A stretch of 64,000 bases of DNA. Source: Phylloscopus collybita. Taxonomy: Eukaryota > Chordata > Aves > Passeriformes > Phylloscopidae. Every line of letters begins with the position of its first letter. Within the stretch, counting starts at the first letter, position 1. The position numbers and the translations under genes are program-made. Below are positions 46,841-57,617 of the stretch, in pieces. The notes beneath the pieces are model-generated. The model was not told where the DNA came from. It did not search any database and saw only the letters and a program-made list of their open reading frames with translations. Location: NCBI GenBank assembly GCA_027886175.1, contig JAJNNQ010000002.1, positions 6,561,001-6,625,000 of the forward strand. The letters run 5' to 3'.

Positions 46841-49749
46841 TAAGGGAAAAGGAAAAGACAAACTCCTGGTCCACATGAGCCGCTGGTGTTTGCCTGAGTG
46901 AGGGGAATCCACACCTCTGGCAGAGGTCCCCCCAGGCAGCGCAGTTTGCAGAAGCTTCCTGGCACATAAGTCCGTAATTCAGGGGAGCTGGGACCCGGCT
47001 CAGACGGGCGCAGGAGCCAGCTCTGCCCGAGCTAAGGCAGCGCCAATGCCTGCCAGCCGAAGAGGGATGGATTTACTGTCCTCCTGCAGTTGTGGCAGGC
47101 ACAGTGCCAAGTGGCATCTCCAGTGAGCACGGCTGGGCATTCGCTGCCCGGGTTGCAGGGGGATATTTACTGAATGACACCAATAAAACCCAAAACCAAA
47201 GCGGGCTAATGTCGGTAATTCCCTCGGACAATTTAAATGCACATATTTTAGGAGAGGAGCAGCCCTCCCACACGTCCATTCTCACACACGATCTCTAAAC
47301 ACCGAGCACAATGTGGCCGCTGCGCTTCGGAGAAGAAAGTGAGAATAGATTTGGGGACTGGAAGTACCAAGCGGAAGCCGCAGAGCCGAATGTCACAGAG
47401 CCGTGGGACTGCAGGGAAGAGCGGGAGAGACGGTGTGCGAGCATCCTCTCCGTAGGGACACGGAGGGACAAAGCTGTCTGCTCAGGGTCACGGCAGCAAG
47501 TGGCCACCTCACTAACATCTGCCCCAAGAGCTGCCCGCAGCAAGCATCCCGCGTCCTGGCGTGCAGCCTGAGCAGAACCCCCCTGCACCCGCACCCTGGT
47601 GTGCAGGGTAAGCGCTCGGTGCTGCTCCTGCCGTCATGAATGGGTCAGGCAGGCGTGGTCCGCTCTCCACCCTCACCCCGGCTGAAAGCGTGGCCACAGC
47701 TCTCCTTCCCAATATCCTTCCTGCAGGACATCTCTCCGGGGCTGCAGAGAAATGTCACAGCGGCTCCCCTGTGCTGGCAGCAGCCCGGGAGCAAGGGAAG
47801 TGTCACCACTGGCACCTTCCTGTGCCATCGTGGGGATCACGAGTTACTGGAGATGCCCTGAGCACGGGAGACGGACAGTCCAGGACCCAAATCCCAAATA
47901 GAGCCGAAATCGACATTTACATAATTCTCGGGGTTATTTGCATCTCTCTTAGCAGTGGAAAAGACATTTCCCACCCCTGATGAAACCAGGACCGCATGTC
48001 CTTTTCCCTGCTGCCCTGCAGAAATGGCCCCAGGCTCCTCTGCAGGACAGGGCTGGGCACGGCCCCAGCTTGAAACAGGTGAGGGGGGTGTTCCGTGCCC
48101 ACCCAGAGGGGCAGGGGAACTGGCGAGGGGTCAGGAAGGCAGAGGGCACGCAGGGAGGATGCAGTCACCTTTGTTGGTGCTGACCCCGGAGCCCCGGCTT
48201 CTGTCCGTGCCTGAGGCCAGGCAGGGTGCCGCCTTTGTGGGGAGGCGAAGGGAAGTGCCCTCGCATCCCTCACGCTGACTTGCCTTCACCAGGGACCTTA
48301 ATTCAGCAAAAACCGCAGCCGTCACGGATGGATGCGGAAGAGGGGAAGGGAGGGTTGGCGGCGATTGCTTGCGCGGTCCTTTTCCTTTCCATCGCTGTGC
48401 CCGGCTTCCTACAAACAGACGGCAGCAGCAGCCTCAGGGAGGGGACACAATCTCCTTCCCCAAGCCCCAACACCCTACCATCCCGCTGCCCTCTGTGTCC
48501 CACCGCCCTCCTGAGCTCTGGAGGAGCCGCTTCGCCTGCTGTGGCGTTTCCTCTTGGATGACACAGAGAATGTGAGGGTTTGGGCGTTGGAGGAAGGGAT
48601 TTTACCTCTTTGCATCCACCCCCTTTGACAGCTGAAAGGTGCCTGTGTGGCACCAGGGACTGTCTGGAGCCCCGTGGCCTCCTCCAGTCCCGGCCCCCAG
48701 CATCGACCCCTTCGCTCGCCCCCACCACCTCCCTTCGGCAGCTCCTCTCCCAGATTTGGGGAGGCTCCAGCGCCGCTTTCCCTGCGAGGTGGAAAGATAG
48801 CTCCTTTAATCTCACCCCTAACCCCATGACCTTCCTCCCTTAAGGAGCTTTTCCCCTTCATGTCACTGCTTTTTAAAGCCTCCTTTACAAATAAAAGCAA
48901 TTTCCTTTTGGAACTGTAGCTATGACATGGGGAGATGCGCTTTTTTTTTTTTGGACAATAAAGGGGTAAGAATGGGGGGCCAGCTCCTTTTTGGTGTTTG
49001 TATTCGGCAGGGTCTGTTTGTTTTGATACTTTACATAAGACTGTAAACACCGGGCGAGTTAAAAGCTTTAATTAAAAAAAGGTGGTGAGCTGGGGAGGGG
49101 AGGAAAAGAGGGGAGAAAAAGCTTTTCAATTTACACAGTGACTTAGAGAAGCCGCCCCAGACAGACAAGATAAATACAGCCCGGGAATCCGAGAAAACTA
49201 GAGGACAAAAAAAAAAAAAATAAAGAATATGACGGAATCAACCTACAAAAGTCGGCAGCTCGGCGCTGTGACACCGCGCACTGCCGCAGCCCACCCAGCC
49301 CTGAGACCCCACCGACGGGCTGACACCGGCCCTCGCCCCTTTGTGCCGCCTTTAAGTCCCTGCCGGGAAGGCGAGGGAGGTGACACCTTTGTCGCCGCCG
49401 CCCCACACCCCGGCTTTGAAGTTCCCGGGTGGGGTATTTTACTGTTCTCACGGGGCTGCCTGCGGAACGGGCAGGTCCTCGGTGGCCCCCGCCTTGTCAC
49501 CCCGGCGGCACCGGAGCGATGCACGGAGCGGAGCCGGGCGGTGGGATCTGGGAGCCGGGCTGGCCCGGCTGCGCTCCCGGACCCGCTCCCGTCGGGAACA
49601 CCTCTCGGGATGCCCGAGGCAGGCACGGCCCCGCCGCCCCCGGCAGCTGCCGGACCCTTGGGCAGGGAGGGTGAGGGGAGCTGGGGGGACAGGCCGGGAA
49701 TGGGAGCCCCCGCTGCTGCCGCCGCCGTGCTGCCCGGTCACACCGCCGG
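46841..49749. other. Intergenic, increasingly GC-rich sequence
   Basis: Mostly unique GC-rich DNA with many chance open frames. AT-rich islands of regulatory character lie at 47140-47260 (ggctaatgtcggtaattccc), 47885-47960 (octamer ATTTGCAT at 47936-47943) and 49010-49140 (ttaaaagctttaattaaa). No gene recognised. Confidence 0.4.
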
Positions 49750-49753
49750 ACAG

Positions 49754-50018
49754 AGGGAGGGAGGGAGGGAGGGAAGGAAGGAAGGAAGGAAGGAAGGAAG
49801 GAAGGAAGGAAGGAAGGAAGGAAGGAAGGAAGGAAGGAAGGAAGGAAGGAAGGAAGGAAGGAAGGAAGGAAGGAAGGAAGGAAGGAAGGAAGGAAGGAAG
49901 GAAGGAAGGAAGGAAGGAAGGAAGGAAGGAAGGAAGGAAGGAAGGAAGGAAGGAAGGAAGGAAGGAAGGAAGGAAGGAAGGAAGGAAGGAAGGAAGGAAG
50001 GAAGGAAGGAAGGAAGGG
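49754..50018 (+). repeat. Long (GGAA)n array
   Basis: A short GGGA phase leads into about 60 uninterrupted GGAA units, ending ggaagggaagttg. The 344- to 396-codon frames through it are repeat artefacts. It is about 7 kb upstream of the EN2 start codon. Confidence 0.97.
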
Positions 50019-50664
50019 AAGTTGCCCATCCCAGACCGTCCCAGACCCCTCCCCACCGCTGTTCCCTCGCAGACAGAGTGGTCACTGCGGGCGTGGGGCA
50101 GAGGCCTCGCCCCCCCGCAGCCCTGCCCAGCCTTCCCCCGCCGGGCTCCCGCTCCTGCCCGCAGTGTCCCAGGCCCTGCAGACGGGCACACGGAGGCTGT
50201 CGCGGTCCCGCAGCGGGCGAGCGGAGCGGCGAAGCTGCGAAAGACGAGGAAGGACGGGGCTCGGGGCTCTCATTCCTCCTCGCGGAACTTTCCACAGAGC
50301 AAGGAGAGACGAGAACGAGCATCCTCCCCGTCCGCTCTGCAGCCAGCCCGAGCTCCGGTTCCGGCGGGCAGCGCTCCTGCCTGCCTGACAGGGACACCCC
50401 ACTGCGAACTGTAGTTTAAAAGAAAAGGCAGTTTCGTGTTTGTGTTTTATCTTCTGGGGTTGGGGTGGGTTTTGGGTTTTGTTTGCTTGGGTTTGGGGGG
50501 TTTTGTTTCGTCTTGTTTTGTTTTCCTGGAGACCCGGAGGAAATGCAGCGTGTGTGCAGCGTGTCCGGGCCATGCCCCCGTCCCTGCGTGCAGCCCCTCG
50601 CCCATCCCCGTCCCTCGAGAGGGCTGGGGGGGGGAGCCCGGGGACACCGGGACGAGGCGGACGG

Positions 50665-50728
50665 CCCCAGCACAGCCCGGCCCCAGCACAGCCCGGCCCC
50701 AGCACAGCCCGGCCCCAGCACAGCCCAG
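50665..50728 (+). repeat. 16-bp tandem repeat, four copies
   Basis: The unit ccccagcacagcccgg is repeated four times, the last copy ending ccag. Confidence 0.9.
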
Positions 50729-50984
50729 CCCGTCTCTTGGGCGGGGGCGGCTGTCGTGCACCCCCGCCCCCCGGGCATCATCCCCACGACGGGGCCGACA
50801 GGAGCTCCCCCACCCCCGGATTGCCGGGAAGCCTCGGGCAGTGAAGGACGGGGACGGTGCAGGGAGCCCGGTCCTGCTGAGGAGGGCAGGGACCCCCCCA
50901 AAGCTCTCTCGGAGCTTGCCCGAGCCCGGAGCCTCGGCGGTGCGGGGTGAGCGCGGCTGCGCTCCCGGTCCGCAACAGCTGGAA

Positions 50985-51140
50985 AATAGCCTTCGAGAGA
51001 CCATAAAAGTTGATTATCCGGTGGGGAGCTGGAGTGGAAATTACCTAGTTAATTAGAGCGGTGGCTTTATTCTGGCTGTGAGTAAATGCCGAGGTGTAAA
51101 TCCGAGGGAATTTAGGGGAATTAGCTGCCTATGTGGAAAG
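50985..51140. promoter_or_regulatory. Candidate conserved non-coding element
   Basis: An AT-richer island in GC-rich surroundings with aaagttgattatccggtggg, gaaattacctagttaattag and ggggaattagctgcc. The contrast with its neighbours suggests constraint. Confidence 0.35.
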
Positions 51141-51736
51141 TGCAGGAGCAGCTCCAGCATCTCGCCCCAGCCCCTGCTAATGCTGGGCTCGGTGTAGAGT
51201 TGCTGAACTTTACCGTCACAACAGCTCCTGTTGTGTCTGCACGGATTAACTCCTCCGAGTCACGGGAGAAGCAGGGGAACGCTCCTCAGTCGCGACATCC
51301 GCGGGTGTGCACACTTGTGTCGGCGCTGGTACATCGCGGGTGTGCCTGAAACGGGCGGACGCATCACCTTGTTAAGATTAAATAAAAAATGGTTTCAGGG
51401 AAATAATTCTGTACTTCTTTGAAGCTTTTCTGCCTCCTCAGCTACAGATGAGCGAGCGAACGGCGATGCCGGCCGTCGCCCCGCGGATCCGCTCTGGGAG
51501 AGGCGCGGGGTGCCCGTCGCAGCCGGGGACCGTGCGCCCTGCCCGGGGCAGGACCACGGCCGGAGCCCGAGCATCCCCGGCGGGGCCCGACGGACCGGGT
51601 CGGGCTGCACCGGCCACGTCCCACCCGGCTGCGGGTGGCAGAAACTGGGGCCGCTTTTCTGTTTCTCTACAAAGATGCCGTGGGTGTAACTCAAAGGCAC
51701 AGGCAGAAGGGGCTTGGCTCACAACTTTATTTTTTA

Positions 51737-51749
51737 ATATATATATATA

Positions 51750-51791
<42 letters not shown>
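51737..51791. repeat. (TA)n(TTA)n microsatellite
   Basis: About eight TA units followed by about 13 TTA units. Confidence 0.9.
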
Positions 51792-51792
<1 letters not shown>

Positions 51793-52083
51793 TGTTATTT
51801 TTAACAAAGGGGCTACAGACTGTTCCTTTTCACAGGCCAAAAACTTTCCCGCAGAGACAGATAGTTTCATCCCTGGTTACGCTTCGGGCTGGCGGTTTTT
51901 TAAAGGACGGCTCGGCAAAACAAAGTACAGGCACTCCGGGGAGGGAACAGACACCCAGTGTCACCCAGTGTCCTGGCGGGGCCTCGCTGGCTCGGGTAGC
52001 CGGACCAGAGCTCCACCGCAGAGGGATGTGGGGGTCCAGCCACGCAACAGCGATTATTGCCTCCACTCTGGGAAACGTAGGGG

Positions 52084-52475
52084 CTTTTCTTTTCTTTTCT
52101 TTTCTTTTCTTTTCTTTTCTTTTCTTTTCTTTTCTTTTCTTTTCTTTTCTTTTCTTTTCTTTTTCCTTTCCTTTCCTTTCCTTTCCTTTCCTTTCCTTTC
52201 CTTTCCTTTCCTTTCCTTTCCTTTCCTTTCCTTTCCTTTCCTTTCCTTTCCTTTCCTTTCCTTTCCTTTCCTTTCCTTTCCTTTCCTTTCCTTTCCTTTC
52301 CCTCTCATTCTCTTCTCTTCTCTTCTCTTCTCTTCTCTTCTCTTCTCTTCTCTTCTCTTCTCTTCTCTTCTCTTCTCTTCTCTTCTCTTCTCTTCTCTTC
52401 TCTTCTCTTCTCTTCTCTTCTCTTCTCTTCTCTTCTCTTCTCTTCTCTTCTCTTCTCTTCTCTTCTCTTCTCTTC
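52084..52475 (+). repeat. Three-phase pentanucleotide array
   Basis: Three consecutive pure pyrimidine arrays: (CTTTT)n 52084-52160, (TTTCC)n 52161-52300, and (TCTTC)n 52311-52475. The last two are separated by cctctcattc. Neighbouring units differ by one or two substitutions. Open frames here are artefacts. Confidence 0.97.
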
Positions 52476-52599
52476 CCTCGCCGATCACCATATCATTGTG
52501 CTCTGGGCCGTTGTTTACCCTTACCTTTTACCTAATTTTGACCAGATTGGAGGGGTTTATCGATGCTGTTTGATCGTTTTCGATTGGGGCCGGGAAGGC

Positions 52600-52800
52600 T
52601 GTCCCCAGTCCCAGCGGGCGGGCGGGCAGGAGGGGAGGACGCTGCTCCTCGTGGGCAGGGGCAGGGCAAAAAGAGGGGCCGGGGCAGGGCAGGGGAAGGA
52701 CGGGGCAGCGAGAGGACAGGGCCAGGGGCAGGGCGAGCCGGGGGCAGGGCCGGGCCAGGGGCAGGGCGAGGCAGCGGCCGGCACTCCCACCCCACCCGCG
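52600..52800 (+). repeat. G-rich degenerate repeat (ggggcaggg motif)
   Basis: Many imperfect copies of ggggcagggc with short spacers. Likely able to form G-quadruplex on +. Confidence 0.7.
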
Positions 52801-54664
52801 CACCCTCCCTCCCGTGGGAAGGGGAGGCGGTGGGGGGTGGCTGCTCCCCGTCACTCCGCGCTGCGACCGGCAGCCGAGACCGAGCGCTGCTTTCCCGGCT
52901 CGGGACTCTGACATTCACCCTCATGCGTTCCCTCTCGAGCATCCTCCGTGCCCCACCGCGGTGCCCTCGCCCGCTCCGCGGGGAGCCCCGTTCGGGCCGG
53001 GCCGGGCCGGGCACGGCAGCAGCGGGCTCTCCACCAGCAGCTCATAAAATTTTCATGATCTTGCAAGAAAGTGGAAGCCAGGGTTTCCAACCCGTCTGTT
53101 TGCCCCCGTTGATGGGAAAGAATTCCCGCGTGAAGTGGGTGGATGGGCGCTGCCGCTCCCACGACAGGCTGCGGGTGGGGGGGGGGGGACCCCGGCTGCC
53201 TCAGAGCGCCCTTCATCCTGCCCGGCATGGGGGGAATTGGGAAAATCCCGAGGCTTCACGGTTTTCCTTTTTGTGGTTGTCGGCGGTGCGGAGAGAAGCC
53301 GGCGGCACTGGGGAAAGGCGGCCGTGCTGGCTGAGCTCTCCCGGCCCGCCGGCTCCAGGAAAGCCTGGATAGAGCTGGGCGGGGGTCGCTGCTGGTTTTC
53401 CCCTTCCAAAATCGGTGAGAGAGCCCAGGGAAGGCCGGGCAGCGCCGGGCACAGCGCCTGCGGCACGGCCAGCCTGGCCTCTCCCCTCCATCCTCCGCCA
53501 GCAGCTCCAAGGCGCTGGCAGAGCTGCCTCAAAGGCTTCGCTTGGAAAAGAAAAGTGGTGCCGGGTGTGAGCGGGAGGCACACGGGGGCTGCCAGGGTGG
53601 CGGCGATGTGCCCAGGCTGTGCCCACGGGGCAGCGTCGCTGCCAGACCTCCCCCGGCGGCACGGGCAGGGGCTGGCTGGGAACGGGGGATGGCTGTAAAC
53701 CCTCCGAAATTTGGTGCATGCCTCCTGCCTTTTGCAGGCAGTCATTCCACGCTGGGAGAGCGGGAGGTGCAGCACCTCCCTGGGCTTCCACTACTGCTCT
53801 GGGCATTTTGGCTTCCCAGCACCTCGGGGGTTGTTGTTTTGTTTGGTTGGTTTTTGTTGTTTTGTTTTGGTTTGGGGGTTTTTTTTCTTTATTTTTTTTC
53901 CTTTTTTTTTTTTTTTTTCTTCTTCTTTTTTTTTTTCCTTCCCCGAGTGTGGGGAAAAGCTGGAAGGAGGGTTTGCTCGGCACAACCAGCCCAGGAGCCT
54001 GCCCGCAGCCCGGCCCCGGCCGCGGAGCCTGCCCGCTGCCCGCCGGCGGGCGGGGGTCGGCCGCAGTCTCCCTCCCTCCTTCCCCGTACCGAGCTCCCGG
54101 GTTTGTCATCCCGTTTCTAAAGTTCTCAGTGCCAAAAGCGCCGAGCAAACGGCAGCGTGTTGGGGTTCCGCTGCACCCGCACCCTCACCTATTTGAGGGA
54201 GGGGAAAACATAAATGTTTTAAAGGGTGGCAGCATGGAACGAGCCTCGTTGAAACTACGCGGAAAGCAGGAGGAAAATAAATATGGCTGGTGTGCAGAGA
54301 GGTGACATTTGCATGCACTGGGTCTGCGAGGAGAGGCTGAGGAAAAGGAGCAAACGAAGCCAAACTCCCGTTTCCGAGCCAGCTCTCTCGGTGGCCCACA
54401 GTGGTTCCCGAGGAAAAGCCCCCGCACGCCGCGATGCCGCTTGCGAGGCGGCCGCAGACCGGAGAGCAGTGGTGCTGCTGGGGAATGTTTCTACAGAGAT
54501 TGAGCTCCCAGATAAAAATAACCCTGTGGAAAAGAAACACAGAAAAAAGAAAAAAAAAAAAAAAAAAGAAAGAAAAAAAAGAAAGAAAAAAATTAGACCC
54601 TTCAGATTTCTTCGGTTCGGTATCAGATCGCCCCTTCACCCCCCGCTGCCTCTGCATACCTGAG
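52801..54664. other. GC-rich EN2 upstream flank
   Basis: GC-rich unique DNA with T/G-rich (53830-53940) and A/AG-rich (54540-54592) low-complexity tracts. The long minus-strand frame 53213-54148 has no domain and includes a lysine tract translated from the T-run. No gene recognised. Confidence 0.4.
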
Positions 54665-55020
54665 GTGCTGGATTATTGTCAGAGGACAGGCAGATGCAGT
54701 AATTGTTTTGTACAGCTTTGTTTATCTCCTACTTCGGAGTTTACCTCAGGAATTCTCCTCCCTGTCCTATGTAGCGTAGAAATATCCCCGCAAAAGGAGC
54801 GGGATAACGAATGGGAAGGTTAACGCTGTACCGGCAGCGAGCGGGCAGGTAACGAGGGGTTCAAGGAGGTTTAAAGTTTTCATCGGTAACTTGGGTCCGC
54901 CCGGGAGCGAAATATTTGAAGTGCAGCACCTTGAACACGTTTAATTATGGGGTAGTAGTAAAGCGAGAGCTTCCAAGTAATTAGAAAATACTTCTTGGGA
55001 GACAGGCTAATCGCTTTTCA
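54665..55020. promoter_or_regulatory. EN2: Candidate EN2 proximal upstream element
   Basis: Unique AT-rich block 2 kb above the EN2 leader with tggattattgtcagagg, gcagtaattgttttgtac, cacgtttaattatgggg, gtaattagaaaatac and caggctaatcgc. Several homeodomain cores in repeat-free DNA next to a developmental gene suggest an enhancer. No conservation test was possible. Confidence 0.35.
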
Positions 55021-56598
55021 TGGGGCTCTTGAAGAAATTAACCTCTGGGTGCTTGTTTGAGCAAAACAACTTTGGATCAGCCACCGCTGGTCCTCGCTGG
55101 TGGACCCGACCCGCTGCGAAGTACAAAGAAAATAGGGAGATGAATTTAAAATTAAATACAATTGAAGGAATAAAGGAAAAGAAAAAGGGAAAGAAAAAAA
55201 AAAAAGATAAGAAAAAGGAAAGCAAAAAGGGAAAGAAAGAGGAAAGAAGAAGAGCAGAGGAAAGGCTCACTGTCCCTTCCCTTCAAGGTGGCGAGTGATG
55301 CGTGTCACCGCAGGGAAGCCACCTCCAAATAAAAACGTCACTTAGGGGAAGAGGCGGCGGTCGGGATGCGGCGGACCCTGGGGCCGAGCCAACACCCCCG
55401 GCCCCCGCTCGGCCCTCGGCAGGGTCGCGCAGCTCCTCGGTGTGCGCCCCGTCGGGGCGATGGCACCGTGCGGGCCCCGGACGGGGATCTCCAGGAGCCG
55501 CTCCCGCCTTCTCTCTCCTCTCTCGGGCTCCCCGCGGAGGATCCGAGCCCCGCAACCTGTTCAGCCCCCCACCCCCAACCCTTCGTCCATCCAGCCGCAC
55601 CTTGCTCCCTAATTTTGTTTCGGGGCATTTCTCCCTAAAGACAAGCAAAGCAGCTGCGGCAGCTCTCCCGTCCTAAAGAGGAGAAGGCTTTTGGGGGGTC
55701 CAGAGGGTGACGGGCCGGCGTTTAGGGGGGCAGCGCGGCGCGGCGATGCCGTTCGGGGAGCAGTCAGGGCAGATCAAAAGCTCCTGTCCGGCCGCGGAGA
55801 GGACGAGTCAATTACGGCCGAACCGCGCCGCGGGGAGGGGACGCAAGCCCCGGGCAGCCCGCGGGCACCGGGCCGGGCCTGTTCCGCCCGCCCCCCCGGA
55901 CCCCTTTGTATCGCCGCCGCTCGCTTAATATTATTTATGCGTTTCTGCAAGGAATTGTGGGATGGCGGCCCCGCTCCCCCGGTAAACACCGGGGCGATCA
56001 AACCCCCGAGAACTCATGGCCGGTGCGGGGTGGGGGGCCCGGGGCGGGCGGGGGGCAGCGGTGCGCGGCCCTGGGCCGGGCACCCCCGGCTCCCCCCCGC
56101 GCATCCCCGCGGCGGCCGGGCCCGTCCGGGGGAGGGGCGTGGGCGCTGTCACTTACCGGGGCGCCCCGCACCACGTGTGCGCTCGCCCGGCCTTCCATTG
56201 GCCCGAGGCACGTGTCGGAGCGCCCGGGCCGGCGACGTCAGCGGCGGGGGCCCCGTTAAAACCTAAAGGACAACAACCCGAGTGGAAGTGCCCGGGCGCG
56301 GCGGCGGCGGCCGCCGGGGCGTAGCGCGGCGCAGGGCGGGCGGCAGGGCAGGGCAGGGCGGGACGCCCCCCCCACCCGCGGCGGCCCCCGCATGTGCGGG
56401 CGCGGGGCGGCGCGGGGCGAGGCGCTGCCGGCCGGAGCCCCGCGGGGCGCCCCTCACCGCCCTGCCCTCCGCGGGACACCGGCTGCTGAGAGCCCGCCTA
56501 CACCCCGCCCCGACACCGGCGCTTGGTTTTTTCTCTTACACCCCCCCTCCGCTCCCCGGTTATTATTATTTTTATTATCGCTAATTTTTCCTCCGCGG

Positions 56599-56667
56599 AT
56601 GAGGCGCGGCGGCGGCGGCGGCGGCCGGGGGAGCAGGCGGCAGCGCGCCGCGGGACCGAGCGGCTGA
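56599..56667 (+). other. Possible upstream ORF in EN2 leader (22 codons)
   Basis: ATG at 56599, glycine/arginine-rich peptide, TGA at 56665-56667. Relevant only if the transcript begins upstream. Confidence 0.3.
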
Positions 56668-56875
56668 GCGGCGGCGGGAGGCGGCGAGCGGCGGCGGGAG
56701 GACCGGAGACCCTGTGTTTTCATTTTTTCGGCAAAGTTGGAAGTGGTGCAGGCTCGGCTGCTGGCTTGCGGGTCTCCCTGCATTTGTCTCTTAATTTTTT
56801 TTTTTTTTTTAATTACTCTTAATTTTATTTTTTTTTTTCCTTTTATTTTTTTTTTTTTCAAACTCTGGATTTTGA

Positions 56876-56911
56876 ATGCCGGGCGAAGCCAGGAGAAACG
56901 AAAGCAAATAG
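56876..56911 (+). other. Possible upstream ORF in EN2 leader (11 codons)
   Basis: ATG 56876-56878, peptide MPGEARRNESK, TAG 56909-56911, which is 165 bases before the EN2 start codon. It is not in frame with EN2 and could tune translation. Confidence 0.4.
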
Positions 56912-57076
56912 ACACCTGTGTGTGCGTGTATATAGATATATATATAGAAAAATATATATATATAAAATAATTAAAATAAAGAACAACCGACTGCAGCAGC
57001 AACAGCAGACAGCGCTCGGCAGCGCCCGGTCGGCGGCAGGCGGGCAGCGGAGCCGTCGGCGGGGCGGCCGCGCAGC

Positions 57077-57617
57077 ATGGAGGAGGGCGGCCGGAGCCCC
57101 CGGGAGGAGGCGGCCGAGCCGCAGGAGTCCGGCGGCGACGCGGAGCCCGGCGGCGGCGGGCGGCGGGGGCTGCTGCTCCCCCCCGGTGACCCCCCGCACC
57201 CCCACCCGCACCCGCACCGCATCACCAACTTCTTCATCGACAACATCCTGCGGCCCGAGTTCGGGCGGAGGAAGGAGGCGGGCGGCCCCGACGGAGAGCC
57301 CCGGCGGCCCGGCGCGGAGAGCCGCCGCAGCCCCGCCGCGGCGCCGGCCCCCGGGGCTCCGCTGCCCGGCGGCGGGGCGGGCTCGCCGGGCCGGGGGGAG
57401 GGCGGCCCCGCCGGGCTGGCCCTGCACGGTGCCGCCAAGAAGGGGGGGGACCCCGCGGCGCTGGAGGCGGCCCTGAAGGCGCGGGGGCTGAGCGGCGGCG
57501 ACCTGTCGGTGAGCTCGGACTCGGATAGCTCCCAGGCCAGCTCCAACGCCGGGAACCAGCCCATGCTGTGGCCCGCCTGGGTGTACTGCACGCGGTACTC
57601 GGACCGGCCCTCCTCAG
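57077..57617 (+). CDS. EN2: EN2 exon 1 coding part (residues 1-181)
   Basis: EN2 is a nuclear homeodomain transcription factor, mainly a repressor, that patterns the midbrain-hindbrain boundary and cerebellum. The start MEEGGRSPREEAAEPQESGG is the avian EN2 start. Order of motifs: an HPHPHPH run (41-47); the EH1 repressor motif ITNFFIDNILRPEF (about 49-62) that recruits Groucho/TLE; a Gly/Pro/Ala-rich linker (64-138); LSVSSDSDSSQASS (143-156); and the PBX-contacting hexapeptide region PMLWPAWVYCTRYSDRPSS with WPAW at 165-168. The donor G|GTAAGC splits a glycine codon. With exon 2 the protein is 285 residues, near the roughly 289 of chicken EN2 (from memory). The shortfall is probably in the Gly-rich linker. 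ATG 57077 follows an in-frame leader without another plausible start. Codons are extremely GC-rich. Confidence 0.97.

Larger units (their letters stand above)
55300..57076 (+). promoter_or_regulatory. EN2: EN2 CpG-island promoter and 5' leader
   Basis: Very GC- and CpG-rich DNA above the start codon. Possible core-promoter motifs cluster at 56172-56261: CACGTG (56172-56177 and 56209-56214), inverted CCAAT (ATTGG, 56197-56201), a CRE-like GACGTCA (56234-56240) and TTAAAA (56256-56261). The transcription start cannot be fixed. If it lies just after this cluster the leader is about 790 bases and includes short upstream ORFs at 56599-56667 and 56876-56911. The last 300 bases are unexpectedly T/A-rich, with a TG/TA repeat at 56918-56965. 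Confidence 0.6.

Noticed and set aside
49229..50419. 344- to 396-codon frames upstream of EN2
   Set aside because: Built on the (GGAA)n array plus GC-rich flanks; no domain, and overlapping frames are equally open.
51635..52573. 312-codon frame rich in Phe, Ser and Leu
   Set aside because: Translation of TTTTC/TTTCC/TCTTC repeats.
53213..54148. 311-codon minus-strand frame
   Set aside because: GC-rich chance frame with a lysine tract from a T-run; no recognisable domain.
56858..57591. Antisense and alternative-frame ORFs over EN2 exon 1 (up to 206 codons)
   Set aside because: High-GC shadow frames opposite a confident coding exon.
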